A stretch of 64,000 nucleotides of DNA from Blastocystis hominis (GCF_000151665.1 NW_013171866.1:310001-374000); one strand, 5' to 3'; positions 10,981-22,558 are shown, numbered from the stretch's first letter. Numbers and translations: made by a program. The notes: generated by a model not told the origin, from the letters alone.

Positions 10981-13963
10981 TCAGTAACAAGTACAGCCTT
11001 TCTTGCAATCGTCATCACTATCATATTCTGCATCTTGATCTTGATGATCACTCTCGTCTTCATTTTTATGCTGAGTGGGAACATTACCATCATTCTCATT
11101 TAATGTTGATGTGCAAAGGGTGGGGGGGTTTGGAGCCACATCCTCCGATACACCAGACCTATCTATGTAAGCAGGATTTTCAGGGGCTTGATTCCTGTAT
11201 TTCTCGTTCATCTCTCGGCCAGTTCCTTTTTCGACAGGTGGAGGAGAAATCGAATCACCAGAAGCATTACTTGGTTGAGAATGATTATTATCACCATTTA
11301 AAGATATCTCGTTGTTTTGAGGGACAGTAGAATTCGATAGAACAGGATTTGGGATAAACAGAGAAGAGTTTTCCGGATTTGAATTCGTAGAAGAAATACC
11401 ACCAATAGCATTGTTATTCAGAGAACGATTTACAGAATAGGTGATCGAACCAGATTGCGTATAATTGATTCCACTGGTAGGAGGAGAAATCATGGGAATG
11501 TTCATTGGTCCATTGGGCGCAGCAGTAGCATCAGCAGTAGCAGAAGAAGAAAGAGGAATGGAGATAGAAAGTTCTGTATCTTGAGTTGTAACAGTAGGAG
11601 GAACGGTAGGAGGAGTGGGAATAGAAGCACTGTCAACTTGAGTTGGACCGGAAATAAAAGGAGGATTCAGCACTGTGGGGTTACTTACACTTGGCTGTTG
11701 CTCGGTAGCCGATAAAGCAGGGTCGCATATCACATTCACATTAGAGGGGACATTCGGATTGGTGTTGGAAGTAGTCGGTACTGACTGGCTGCTCGGTTGA
11801 ATTGATTCTGGCACAGAACTGCCATTGAGCTGATTTGATGAAGACAAATTTCCGCCGATTGGGGCGGTCTGAGTTGGAGAGACGGAAGCTCTGCCATCAT
11901 TTGTCTGATCCTGGAAAGAAGAAGCGTGCTTGGATGGCGCCATTGAGTTAGCAGAAGGCTGGTTTTCGGAAGAATTACTCTTCTGCTGCGAATTCGATGC
12001 CGAGTGTTGCGAATTGAGTCCATCTATTACTCACCTCTAATGACCCATCCTTACTGTACTGATTTCCCATAAGCGAAGGCACGTATTTCCCAGCATTCTC
12101 ATCGATCGGGATATTGTTCTGCTTGCACCATTCATCCAAATCGCGCTTGATATTCTCTCGCGCTTCCTTTGTCGCAAAGGTCGCTGGCTTGACGCATTTC
12201 ATCTGGTACTCTTTGTATTTGACATTGATCGGATTTTGGGGATCGTTCAGCTGATTTCGGGTGATAAAGTTATTCACAGAGACCAGAACCGCATCCACAT
12301 AATCATGCGTCTTCGTGACTTGCTTGCTTTCTTCTTCGTCCTCTTTCGTTTTATTCAGCAAATACTTCACACCCTTTTCTATTTCTATTCGCTCATTCCT
12401 CCCAACCAATCCTCACCCTCACTACACTGCGCCAATTCCTCCGGACTGCACTCGCTCAGCGACTGCCACATGGACTCCTTCAACCCATTCAAATACTCAT
12501 CCGAGCAATTCACGAAGTAGTACATCTTCCCTGCGCTCTTCACGAACATGCTGGAGTTTGTTTCCTCCGGATCGTACACTCCGCAATTCTTCAGCTTCTC
12601 ATTGAACGTAATTCGCTTTTCTCGCAGTAGATGGGAGATTCGGCACGCTCCCATCGCATTCTCTTCGTCCATTCGAGCCGTGAGCGAGAGCGGCTTCTTC
12701 AAAATCGTGGTGGTCACTTCCTGAAGCAGAACGGATCGCATCGCGCCGCCCATCGGAACAACCGAATACATACTAATCTTTTTGCTTTCCAAGTACTACA
12801 CATCACGCTCTCCATCCATCGCACTACCTTCAATGTCACTTGCAAAACCTCCTCGAACGGCTTCAAACTCTCCTTGCAGTAATCCTCAAACTCGGAGTGG
12901 TTGATCAGAAGCTCCAAATCGTCGTCGTTTTCGTTTCCAAAGGCTCCGATAATCGACATCATCGTCGTATTGATCTGGTGAGTGTTGATTTGATTCTTCC
13001 ATTTCACCATCTCTTGAAGCAACTGGTACTCCGTTAAGGAGGAAACATCCTTCCGATTCGATTTGCTGATTGCAAAATCGCGAAGCCGCTTCGTTAAAAT
13101 GCGTCCTCCAAATTGTGCTGACTTGGTGTACATCATCTTCATTTCGTTCTTCTTGAATTCGATCACAGAAACAGTGAGGAAAACATCTCCGCAGTTTACA
13201 ACAACCACGTATTCTTTCTTCCTCATAGCTTGATATGTCAAAAAGCCAAAGGAAACACCGAATGCTATGCTGCCTTCAACGAAAATAGGCTTGGGAAGAT
13301 TGTAGCAAAGCATAGTTTTAGAGAGCAACTTCAAATGCTCCGGGGACATCACTGTAGGAACCTAATTTTGAACCTGACGAAAGCTACATACGGCTATAAT
13401 TGGCCTATACTCTGAAATTTTATTCTTTCGAGTCTCCTCATTCACTAATGAGTACATGTTTGTATATAAATCCCCATGCTTCATTGTGATTCTATAGAAT
13501 ACGAACAACATCACATATCCGATGAGGGAATACGTATCGATGGAGATTGGGTCAGTTTTTCCAAACTTGAGTTTTACAAGGCAATTCTTCCACTTTTCGA
13601 TTTCAAGTGGACAGAAAATATGTTCTTCTTCTTCATTTACAAAAAAATCCAATAAACTGATGTACAATGGAGTCGTGTTATTGATGGTTCTATTAGACTA
13701 CAAAATTCAAAATACACATGAATCCATACATATTGCTTAGTATGATTCGAGACATTGATGATTCTTTCGGAAACTGATATTTGATTTCTACGTCATTACA
13801 TACATTATATCAAAGCCAACGGGAATGACTTCTTACCAATATCATTGGTCACAACTTCATAACAAGAATCAGGATGAGCAGTAATCGTATTTGATCCTTT
13901 GAAACATGTAATTTCAAAAGACCCAAGGTCTATTCCAGTTTCGTTCAAATATCCAGTGCTCAT
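10981..13963 (-). CDS. Hsp110/Hsp70-superfamily protein with long low-complexity tail
   Basis: The ATG at 13963 starts MSTGYLNETGIDLGSFEI, which carries the GIDLG phosphate-1 motif of Hsp70 ATPases. Later exons show the degenerate nucleotide-binding domain (VVVVNCGDVFLTVSVIEF, KSAQFGGRILTKRL), a substrate-domain-like region around 12780-12410, and an Hsp110-like helical C-terminus (KYLLNKTKED ... WCKQNNIPIDENAG). Introns are about 30-49 nt. A tail of roughly 330 residues rich in Ser, Asn, Pro and Thr (11990-10990) ends in CKKGCTCY and TGA. Hsp110 proteins act as nucleotide-exchange factors for Hsp70 in cytosol or ER. The divergence and Cys-rich end are unusual. Confidence 0.6.
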
Positions 13964-14261
13964 TACAAAATTTCTGTGATGAAAAAAAGGTTAATTTTGT
14001 AGTGTTTGTTTAAAGCATCTTTCATTTTTATATACTACATCCTTAAACTTGTGAATGGATTAAAATATATTTGCATGGTAAAGAAATTACTGTTCATAAT
14101 AATTAACCTCCCCCATCTTGTCAAATTAGTTTATCATTTCTTTCAAATTGAATAAAAGTTCATTATTTTTTTAATTCTCAATGTTTTTGAACTCAGACAT
14201 ACAGGAAGGCAACTACGTAGGTGCTATACTCTGCTTTTACTGTTAGTCCTATTTGCAGAGA
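13964..14261. other. Intergenic AT-rich spacer, divergent promoters
   Basis: About 300 bp separate the Hsp110-like gene (minus) from the Mei2-like gene (plus). It contains an orphan TGTTTGTT at 14003-14010 on the plus strand with no plus-strand gene upstream. No RNA gene or repeat was seen. Confidence 0.4.
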
Positions 14262-15684
14262 ATGAATGGCTATGAAGGTGATAGAACCGTCTTCTGGAGT
14301 GACGCGTCAATCTCTTCTTCGCCTAGAACATGTATACTCTGAATTGGGAACTGACTTTTAGTAAATGACGATTTATTCAGTACTCAAGGTCACTCTCTGG
14401 AGGACCCTCTCTCGCAGAGAGTACGGGAACAGGACCTGATGTTTGCTGCGGATCAACCTAACGCTAATTTATATGTTGAGAGAAATTCACCTAACACCCC
14501 TTTCTTTTGGGAAGAATACGAAGATCCTTTCTTCCAAGAGGAGATTCTTTTGAATCCGATGTCTCCTAATAATGTTGCTACTTTTGATGATCCTAGCAAT
14601 TTGTTATATGGGAGTCGTTATGAGAGGCCTCCCTTTCCTCTTCCCACGCCTCAGTCTTTTGCTATGAGTCCATCTCCCTACACTGTTCCCCCCCATATTT
14701 ATCGGCGACCTTATCCACAGTACGAACCTCCCCGCATAGCGGAGGGATTTGTACGAACTCCCTCTCCTCGTTATGATTTTGGTATTCACTCAATGCATCA
14801 ACCTGTACCTACATCGATGCCCATGGGTACGGTTGCTCCACCTCCATCGATGCCCATGGGTACGATTGCTCCACCTCCATCATTGCCCATGGGTACGATT
14901 GCTCCACCTCCATCATTGCCCATGGGTACGATTGCTCCACCTCCATCAATGCCCATGGGTACGATTGCTCCCCCTCCATCATCGCCTGTGTCGACAATCG
15001 CTGCACCTCCATCATCGCCTGTGTCGACAACAGCTCCTCGTCCTCCTGCTCCTACTCCACTGCCACAACCCCAAGTGATGTCTATCCCATCGAGCAATAA
15101 GAAGCATAAGAAAGGCATGAACAATTACAACAAGAAGGAATTGAATGCAAGCATGTACAAGATTGACCTATATAGAACTCTTACAGGAAAGGATATGCGA
15201 ATGACCCTAATGATCCGAAACATCCCCAACGGGTATTGATTGTTGTTAGTAATACTAATCATTCAGCTTTACGAGAACGAAACTGCTCAGATATTTGGAC
15301 GGGTTTGTAAAGAACAAATACGACTTTTTGTATTTGCCTGTGGATTCCATCTCGTTAAGCAATCTCGGTTTCGCTTACATTTCAATGATTAATCTCAAAA
15401 GCGTGGAAACTATATACAATGAGGTATGCGATAAGAAAAAGGATTGACCTTGTAGATGCATGGAAAAAGATGGAAGGACACGTTCAGCATGAAGGTGTGC
15501 CAGATTGTTTATGCAAGAATGCAGGTAGGAATTGGAAAAGAGGTTTGATAGATAGGGGAAACTAGCGATGAAGCGACTATGCAAGGACTGGAGTGTGATG
15601 CAGCTCCCTGAAGAATATCATCCTATCTTTTTTAAGCCGATTATTGATGAAAGGGGGCATACAGTAATGATTGTTGAAGATATT
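14262..15684 (+). CDS. Mei2-like RNA-binding protein; stop made by polyadenylation
   Basis: The start ATG at 14262 opens MNGYEGDRTVFW; a 30-nt intron (14332-14361) restores frame into the long exon. The N-terminal half is disordered and Pro-rich, with a 33-nt tandem repeat (about 14812-15035). The C-terminal half is the Mei2-type RRM: LMIRNIPNGF, KNKYDFLYLPVD, NLGFAYISM, MHGKRWKD, VCQIVYARMQGK, YHPIFF. These match the conserved C-terminal RRM of Mei2 proteins, which bind non-coding RNA in meiotic or growth regulation in other eukaryotes. T15685 (codon position 1) is five bases before TGTTTGTT (15690-15697), so the protein ends ...MIVEDI. Confidence 0.8.
14812..15035 (+). repeat. 33-nt coding minisatellite in the Mei2-like gene
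   Basis: About seven copies of a 33-nt unit encode the 11-residue repeat S-x-PMGTIAPPP. The last two copies diverge to SSPVST-type units. Copies are nearly identical, which suggests recent expansion and likely length polymorphism. Confidence 0.8.
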
Positions 15685-15697
15685 TTGTGTGTTTGTT
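15685..15697 (+). terminator. Polyadenylation element with stop-creating T (Mei2-like gene)
   Basis: T15685, four bases, TGTTTGTT at 15690-15697. The T is codon position 1 of the Mei2-like frame, giving TAA after poly(A) addition. Confidence 0.75.
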
Positions 15698-15731
15698 GAT
15701 AGACTTCGCGCATATTTCCTCAAAGAAAAAG

Positions 15732-16570
15732 ATGAATTTCACACTCTCTGACTATTGCATTGTGAACTTTGGAGAGAGATTTCTATTAGAAAGCTCGTGC
15801 ACCGACAAAGCAGTACCCCCACCTGTCACTAGTTGACAAACACTTTCAACAAAGCGTTCCCTGCTTGCAACCAAAAGAGCTAGAAGAGCTATTTAAGTAT
15901 CGATGAGATTTCGGTTCGAGATAGATATCCCATGCCTTCGCTCCCTCTAAATGGAACCTTTATGATAGGACCAACAGATGCAAGACAGTTTAACTTGATT
16001 TCCGATGTGTATATGTTGACTGGCTTGAAAACAAGATATTCTACTCAGCTTTGCTCAGGACATGGAGGAGAATCTACAATTGACCTAAACAACCATCCTA
16101 TAACCAAAAGACTTTGGAGACTTCGATCTTTACTTGTAGATCTTTTCCAGAGGTACGATTTGACTTGGTGCGGACTCTACCTTTTGAAGGCAAACGTCTG
16201 CTCCACAGAATGGGCCCTTGTGAGAGAGGGTTCCGTTGGAAGTGCTATGCGCTGTGTTATTCCTATGACTCCTGAATGGGTAACAGAGAACAATTGTGCT
16301 TGGACTGCTTATTACGAAAGAATGTGCTACTGTCCAAATCTCAGTCTACTCGTATTCCTCTGGTCCTGCAACTTCTGAATAGTCCAACCATCAAGGATAC
16401 CCATCGTCAACAAGCCAGCTGTGCCTCCCCCTATTTGAGGTATAAAACCAACAGTAATTATAGAGTAGTGTGATGGTTCTCGTGCAATTGGTGTATTGAG
16501 CTGCTATTCAAGGAAAAAGGATGGGTTCTGTGAAAGAGGAATTGCTGAGTTGTGTGAGGTAAAGAAACGT
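15732..16570 (+). CDS. Unrecognised protein, faintly GAF-like
   Basis: The ATG at 15732 is 34 bp after the preceding element. An exon opening MNFTLSDYCIVNFGERF joins by short introns to a long open stretch from about 15930 (YPMPSLPLNGTFMIG ... LWRLRSLLVDLFQRYDLTWCGLYLLKA). The WCGLYLL context loosely recalls the GAF fold of free-methionine-sulfoxide reductase, but I cannot follow the rest of a GAF domain with confidence. Exon structure after 16200 is uncertain, and no canonical octamer is seen before 16737. Confidence 0.35.
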
Positions 16571-16736
16571 TAGAACCCTCATTTACAGACATGCTACGAT
16601 TTAGGAGCATCAAAGGCCTTTTGTTGGCGAGAATAAAAATTGGGTATCGTTATGTTTACTAAAAAAACGGAAAAAAGAGTACATGTCAAGGGCGTTTCGG
16701 CATTTGCATTTTTGAAAATAATAATTAATCGTTAGA

Positions 16737-17717
16737 ATGGAAACTATCTTGGTTACTGGTGGAACTGGCTTAGTCGGAAGAGGTATTCAGTTGGCCCTTG
16801 AAAGAATGAAGGAGAATGGAAAGAGAGAGAATGAAAACTGGGTTTTCCTGAGCTCCAAGGACTGCGACCTTTTGTAGTGCTATTACTGTTTCATGATATT
16901 TAGAGACCGTGAAGCATCCCGTGCTGTTTTTGAAAAATACAAGCCTGCTTATGTGATTCACCTGGCTGCTAAGGTCGGAGGTCTGTTCAATAACATGGCC
17001 CACAAGGTGGAGTTTTACAATGATAACATTATCATGAACATGAACGTGATGGAGTTGTGCCGTGAGTTCAAGGTGAAGAAGCTCATTTCTTGTCTTTCTA
17101 CGTGCATCTTCCCTGACAAGACGACCTACCCCATCGATGAAACCATGATTCATACGGGTCCTCCACACTATTCCAACGAAGGATACGCCTACGCCAAGCG
17201 TATGATCGAGGTGATGGATCGTCTGTATGCTGAGGAATACGGATGCCACTTCACCGCCATCGTGCCCACCAACATCTACGGTCCTTATGATAACTACGAG
17301 ATTGAAGGTGGCCACGTCGTTCCCGGTCTGATCCACAAGTTCTACAAGGCCAAGCAAACCGGCGAGCCTGTGTGTGTCTGGGGTTCTGGCAAGCCTCTGC
17401 GCCAGTTCATCTACAACGTCGATATGGGAGAGCTGATTGTGTGGGTGCTCCGTGAGTACGAGGAGATCGCGCCCATCATTCTGTCCGTTGGAGAGGATGA
17501 GGAGGTGTCGATCGGTGATGTGGTGAACTACATTGCGGATGCGATCGATTACCACAATATCGAGTACGACCATACCAAGGCGGACGGACAGTTCAAGAAG
17601 ACGGCTTCGAATGCCAAGCTGCGAAAGTACCTGCCTGATTTCAAGTTCACTCCGATGAAGGAGGGAATTAAGGAGACTGTGGACTGGTTCGTGGCGAACT
17701 ATGATACTGCCCGAAAG
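16737..17717 (+). CDS. GFUS: GDP-L-fucose synthase; stop made by polyadenylation
   Basis: Exons 16737-16873 and 16904-17717 join across a 30-nt intron to 317 codons, the normal family length. The short-chain-dehydrogenase fold is clear: N-terminal [11 protein letters not shown] Rossmann motif, [10 protein letters not shown], catalytic Ser in LSTCIFP, YAYAKRM carrying the Tyr and Lys of the triad, [16 protein letters not shown], and the C-terminal ANYDTARK. The enzyme epimerises and reduces GDP-4-keto-6-deoxy-mannose to GDP-L-fucose in the cytosol. No stop follows ...TARK. T17718 in codon position 1 lies five bases before TGTTTGTT (17723-17730), and the family's usual C-terminus ends exactly there. 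Confidence 0.95.
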
Positions 17718-17730
17718 TGGATTGTTTGTT
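17718..17730 (+). terminator. Polyadenylation element with stop-creating T (GFUS)
   Basis: T17718, four bases, TGTTTGTT at 17723-17730. The conserved GFUS C-terminus ends at the codon before this T, the cleanest family-based support for a stop made by polyadenylation in this window. Confidence 0.9.
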
Positions 17731-17770
17731 TTAGCAATTTTCATACTACGTTGAACAGAAAAAGGATATC

Positions 17771-19000
17771 ATGCAGAGCATCGTTGATAGCATTGTGGGA
17801 GCGCAGGTGAAGAACATGATCTTTGAATTTCACTTGCTGAGCGATGTCAAGGATTGTGTAAACGATTTAGTATCTCAGGTGGAGGCGGATGATAAAGACA
17901 ATACAATGTTCTGTTTTCGTGCCGATGATAATATAGTAAGGAGCTTCAGAAGCAGATTTTGCAACTGCAGCAGGAAAACAAGATTCTGGAGGATGCAAAC
18001 GCTAGATACAGTGATTTACAACTAATCGAAGCGAATGTTCGCATGGTTGAAAAGGATGAAGTGTAGAGGTGCTTTGAACTGCAAGAATTGTTTCAGAATG
18101 AGATGGAAAGCATTCGAAAGGAGTTGCAGCAAGCAGCTCTGTACATAAACACTTGTTGTCTCACGAAAAGGCTTGAAAACGAGATAAAACAGTTGCAGGA
18201 AGAAAAGAAAGAGTTGGAGAAGAAGAGGGAAGAGTCTGAGCAGCGAATTGTCGCTCGAGAGGCAGAAATGGCTTCTATGCAGAAGATTATTCGAACTCTC
18301 CAGTTCGCCTATGTGAAGTAAGTTGTAAGAGCCAGCTTTCATGAGTACGATCGCTCCTTCTCTTCCTATTCCGTCTCCTTCTCTCTACTCTCTTCCTCCA
18401 GAAACCCTTATCCACGTATTTTCTTTCTTAGATGTAGTATTCTTTGAGTCCATCCCCATCTTTAGACAAAGACCATGATCGAATTGAGTAGTATCAATTC
18501 CTATTTTAGAACGTGCTACGAAGCCACAGTCTTAGGTGAGTTTTACAATAAAGAGCCAACAGCCGACTCCATCTCGCCAAAGATTGTGATTGCTCGCTTG
18601 CGAGTGGTAATTCAACCAATCCATGACCTATAGGAGGAAGTTGCAACTCTTTCTAGCCAAAAGCAAGAGCTGGAGGAAGTGGTGGGAGTCAAAGTGTGGA
18701 TTGATTTTAGAAAAAACACATGGAACAGTCGATATTGGAGCTCAATCAACAGATGAACGAGATGAAGGACCGAATCAGCAGGATTACTTCCGAGCTCGAA
18801 TCTGCGCATAATCAAATGGCAAGTGACCGCGAAGTGAAATACTACTTGGATGAGAATCTCACGAGAATCAGCCAAGAGTTGACGTAGATGAGGGGTTTGC
18901 ATATTTATAACATAGAGAGAAGGAAAATTTGATTCGAAGTATGCAGGAGAGGAGTACTGAAGGGATGAGAACGAGAACCACGTCTGTTGCTGTTTGATTG
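17771..19000 (+). CDS. Multi-exon coiled-coil protein
   Basis: The ATG at 17771 is followed by several exons whose translations are heptad-like and rich in Glu, Lys, Gln and Leu: LQKQILQLQQENKILED near 17945, EIKQLQEEKKELEKKREESEQR near 18190, ELNQQMNEMKDRISRITSELE near 18740. Introns of about 30 nt, some holding in-frame stops, separate them. The end is probably ...TTSVAV and TGA at about 18996, overlapping TGTTTGAT (18991-18998). It could be a cytoskeletal or centrosomal rod protein; the family is not recognisable from coiled coil alone. Confidence 0.45.
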
Positions 19001-19135
19001 GTGTTTTTTGTTAATGATAGAAGGAACACTAGAAGTGAATCCAGTGATTTTGGAAGCTAAAGTCCATGAACGTCGTGTTTGCTGTTTAAGGATATTGTTT
19101 GAGAAAATCAAATTATCCTATTACTAGCTTTTGAA

Positions 19136-19745
19136 ATGTCTGATGAGAATAGCGTTCCGCTTACCTCTCTTAATACTCGTTCGATTGTACTAAAATGCAC
19201 CTTCATTAACCACGACGGAGTCGAACTGGTCATGAAGGTTCCCAGCAGCACCTCAATCCGACAGGTGAAGAAGCGCATTATCAAAAACCTAACGAATCTG
19301 GAAGTTAGCAGGCCACCAAAGAAGCAAGAGTCTCCGGCAAAGGAGGACGTGATCTATATAAGTTCTGAAGGCACAGAGCAAACGAGTGCTTCTACCCTCT
19401 CTACAACTTCAACACTAACTTCCGTTTCTGAGTCTATTAGAGTCGAAGGTAGATATTTTTACACTAATATCCAACTCTAGGAGGTGATGAGCAAAGGGAA
19501 GAGCTCATAGAAGTCATTCGCAGTAATCCCGATGTGCTACTAAACGCGAGACTCTTCTGTATGGGGAAGGAGCTAAAATCAAACCAGAAACTAAAACGTA
19601 GTGTAGAAGGATATCGTTCAACATAGAAATGAAGCTTCCCTGCTTTCCAGATTGCCCTACTCCTCTTCAAATAATGATCGCAGAAAAACCAGACGTGGTT
19701 ATTCAAAAGTCGAGTGATCTCTGCTATTATGTATATCACTGCTAG
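19136..19745 (+). CDS. Ubiquitin-like-domain protein
   Basis: Three exons with introns of about 30 nt. The protein starts MSDENSVPLTSLN and has a beta-grasp pattern: IVLKCTFINHDGVEL, then MKVPSSTSIRQVKKRI, then after a Ser/Thr-rich insert NARLFCMGKELKSNQKL, which matches the L-x-F/Y-x-GK-x-L-x-x-x-x-x-L strand of UBL domains. The insert of roughly 60 residues inside the fold is unusual. It ends ...YYVYHC and TAG (19743-19745). No Gly-Gly terminus is seen, so it is probably not a conjugated modifier. Membrane-anchored UBL3-type or Dsc3-type proteins are possible relatives. Confidence 0.5.
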
Positions 19746-19850
19746 AGAGAGATCAATGCTACCTCTGTTTTAATTCGGCGCTGTATAACTGTACCATATT
19801 GTGAAATTGCTTTGTTCAGAAACACTTTTTCCAGGGAGAAGATTGTGGAA

Positions 19851-21395
19851 ATGGAAAAGGGATGGAGGACAGCCTGGAGCAAAAAGGAGAACGCGTATTA
19901 CTATTGGAATGAGAGTACACATGAGACACTTTGGAAGGTGGAGTGTCCAGAAGATTGGTGGGCCAAAAAACTAATAAAAGGAAGTGATTCCAGTGTTTCC
20001 TGGATCTATGTAAACCTAAAAACCGGACGCGAGCTCCATTCGAAATCCCAGTTTACAGAATACATCAATTCTCTTGGTGGAAGCCATGCGCCCAATCCGT
20101 ATCTGCAATAGCTAACAACTGATCTGTAGTCAACCGAAGACGGAGACGAACGCTTTCGGAACGGCTATTCAAGACAAAGGCAATAAGAATGTAGAAAATT
20201 CAGATGGATTTGTCTCCATGTCATTAAAGAGGGAAGCCGATAATGGAGACGAATTTGTATCCATGTCTTCGAAGATGATACAGTACAATGGCGTAGTCAA
20301 TAACTACAACAAGGAAGACAAGACAATAGAACAACGAAATCAGTCCTCCACACTTCATCTCCGCAAACTAGACAATTGGGTAAAGCTCTACTTAATTCAG
20401 GAATACTGCAGAAACTGCAAGAGAGTCTTGGATCTAGCTTGTGGCAAAGGAGGAGATCTTCAGAAGTGGAGAGAGCATAACATTAAGGATTATGTCGGAG
20501 TCGATATAGCCGACCGTTCCATTGCTGATGCAGTTGTTCGGTTTAAGAATATGAAAAACCCAGAGTTTTGTGCTCGTTTCGTTGTGGCGAACATCGGTCA
20601 AATCAATCTGACGGACGTTTTGCAGCAAGTACTCTCCTCTCTGTCCCTCCTATTATTCACTAGGGAGAGATGTTTGACATTATAAGTTGCCAGTTTGCAC
20701 TTCATTATATGTTCGAGTCGGAAGTAGCATTCTCTGCAGTCTCTCCTTCCCTAGGCGATGATTCGAAACTTTCTTAGCAACGTCAGTCTTTTTCTCAAGC
20801 CTGGCGCTGCGTTCGTAGCCACTCTGTGCGATTGCGATGCGATCGTGCGGTGCTTTCGATGTCTAGCGCATCGCGAAGGCGAGGAATGGGTGTGGAGAGT
20901 GAGCCGTCGCAACGACTTTACGAATAGAACTCCATCTGCTGCATTGCCATTGATCAGGAAAACTACGAAAAAATCGATCATATCGATGAGAATCCGTATG
21001 GTATTCGCTACAGCTTCACTCTGGCCGAGTCGGTGGATGATGTTCCGGAATACCTCTCGCCATTGTCGTGTATCGAATCGCTTTGCGAAGAATACGGACT
21101 TGTCGTGGAAAAGAAAGTGAACTTCAATGTAGCAATGAGGGAGCGTTGTTATGGGTAGGAGTACATTCAGAACAGCCTCAAGACAAATGACGATCGGACC
21201 AAGTTTTCGAGTATGGGAGTGCCGAACATCAATGGGGTTATTAGCAGGGACGAAGTGGATGTCGCTCTGCTCTATTGCGTGTTGGTTTTGCGACAGCCCA
21301 ACAACGATGAGGACCTAATGGACGATGTAAGCGATGAGGTGCTTGGGAAATCGAATCGGGACATCTCAGAGCAAGATATTATTAATGCAATGAAT
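19851..21395 (+). CDS. WW domain fused to mRNA cap guanine-N7 methyltransferase; stop made by polyadenylation
   Basis: The ATG at 19851 opens MEKGWRTAWSKKENAYYYWN, a WW domain (W...YYYWN...ETLW). A 31-nt intron leads in frame (GSHAPNPQPKTE) into the cap methyltransferase: FVSMSSKMIQYNGVVNNYN, VLDLACGKGGDLQKW (SAM-binding motif I), YVGVDIADRSI, FDIISCQFALHYMFES, FLKPGAAFVATLCDCD, NPYGIRYSFTL, and a C-terminal SRDEVDVALLYCVLVL. All joins use introns of 30-38 nt. N7-methylation of the cap is essential for mRNA. T21396 (codon position 1) is five bases before TGTTTGTT (21401-21408), so the protein ends ...DIINAMN. Confidence 0.85.
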
Positions 21396-21408
21396 TCGAG
21401 TGTTTGTT
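21396..21408 (+). terminator. Polyadenylation element with stop-creating T (cap methyltransferase)
   Basis: T21396, four bases, TGTTTGTT at 21401-21408. It lies only 31 bp before the tRNA-Lys gene. Confidence 0.75.
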
Positions 21409-21438
21409 GTATAAGCAACGTTTTTCGAGGATAAACAA

Positions 21439-21511
21439 GCCCGTCTAGCTCAGTCGGTAGAGCGCCAGGCTCTTAACCTGGTGGTCGGGGGTTCGAGCCC
21501 CCCGGTGGGCG
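21439..21511 (+). tRNA. tRNA-Lys (anticodon CUU)
   Basis: The 73-nt cloverleaf folds fully: 7-bp acceptor stem with two G-U pairs, D-arm GCUC/GAGC, anticodon stem CCAGG/CCUGG with loop CUCUUAA, 5-nt variable loop, T-arm GGGGG/CCCCC with UUCGAGC, discriminator G. There is no intron and no encoded CCA. A T-rich run just downstream (from 21513) fits a Pol III terminator. It sits between two convergent protein genes. Confidence 0.97.
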
Positions 21512-21677
21512 TTTCTTTTTTCCTTTTTCTTTTTCTTTTTCAATACATATAAATGAATCTATTTGTATTTTATATTATTATCTTCTATAATAATCACACT
21601 CGATTACTTACCTATTGGATTCCATGGAAACCCATACAACGCATTGGCATTTAGACCGATAACACAATGGCATTTCA

Positions 21678-21685
21678 AACAAACA
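21678..21685 (-). terminator. RPL7 polyadenylation element
   Basis: TGTTTGTT on the minus strand, about 55 nt after the RPL7 TAA. The 3' UTR between them contains a (GA)n-type simple repeat (about 21715-21738). Confidence 0.65.
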
Positions 21686-21738
21686 ACTCACTCATATCGT
21701 TCTTACCATAACTCTCTCTCTCTCTCTTAGCCTCTCTC

Positions 21739-22523
21739 TTAGATCATTCTGTTCACCAGCTTGCCAATCAGCACCTCGTGGTTACCATAGTCACCTCCCT
21801 CGTTGAAGTGACGCAGCTTCTTCGAGAATCCGCCGTTGGGGCTGTTCAGCTTGAAGGGCCACAGGAAGTTGTTCGCCTCCTTGAAGTGGGGTCCCACAGT
21901 GTAGATCTCGTGGATCAGATCCTCCACAGACACAATGCCGAACTTGCCGAGCACCTGCTCAATCTGCTCGTTCAGCATCAGAGGAACGCGCTGCTTGTTC
22001 AGCTTAGCATAGCCACGCTTGTAGATCAGAGAACGCACCAGCTTCAGGTTGGGGTAACCGTAGGCGATGTAGGGCTCCACCAGACGCAGCATCTCCATCG
22101 TAGCCTTGTTCAGACGCACGAACACGGCGTTGTGGATCTGGCGCAGACGAAGCAGACGCAGGGTCTTCTTCACCTTCGGAGAGCACTGGTTGATACCACG
22201 AATACGCACAACGATCGCCAGACGGCCTTCTCCCTCACAGAACAGATGACCGTTGTTGTGGGCATCTCTTCTCTGGGCAATCAGATCAGCCTCCATCTGA
22301 GCGTACTCCTTGTAGTACTGCTCAGTGCGCTTCACCATCGCCTCTCTCTTGACCTGCTCGGCCTTCTCGAGGTTGGCAGCATATTTCTCAGCGGCAGCCT
22401 TCAGTTTTTCATCACGGCGTTGCTTCAGAGCCACAGATTCAGGACTACACGGAAATGAGCATTCAATTGCCAAAGAAGTCAATAAAAGCACACTCTAGAT
22501 GAAGCAAATACTTACACGGACAT
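21739..22523 (-). CDS. RPL7: 60S ribosomal protein L7 (uL30)
   Basis: Exon 1 (22516-22523) encodes only the first residues MSV; a 71-nt intron (22445-22515, GTAAGT...TAG) leads to exon 2 (21739-22444). The joined protein starts [16 protein letters not shown] and has the L7 hallmarks [54 protein letters not shown], and the C-terminal [19 protein letters not shown]. This is the longest clear intron in the window, more than twice the usual 30 nt. Long introns near the start of ribosomal protein genes are common in many eukaryotes. Its start codon is just 35 bp from the stop of the preceding MORN gene. Confidence 0.95.
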
Positions 22524-22558
22524 ATTGATGTAAGAACAATACAATATGAGGTCCATCC

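Noticed and set aside
14003-14010. TGTTTGTT on the plus strand as a gene end
   Set aside because: No plus-strand gene precedes it; it lies between divergent genes, so chance or promoter sequence is more likely.
22004-22458. ORFs on either strand antisense or frame-shifted to RPL7
   Set aside because: They are shadows of the conserved ribosomal protein frame, with no family similarity.
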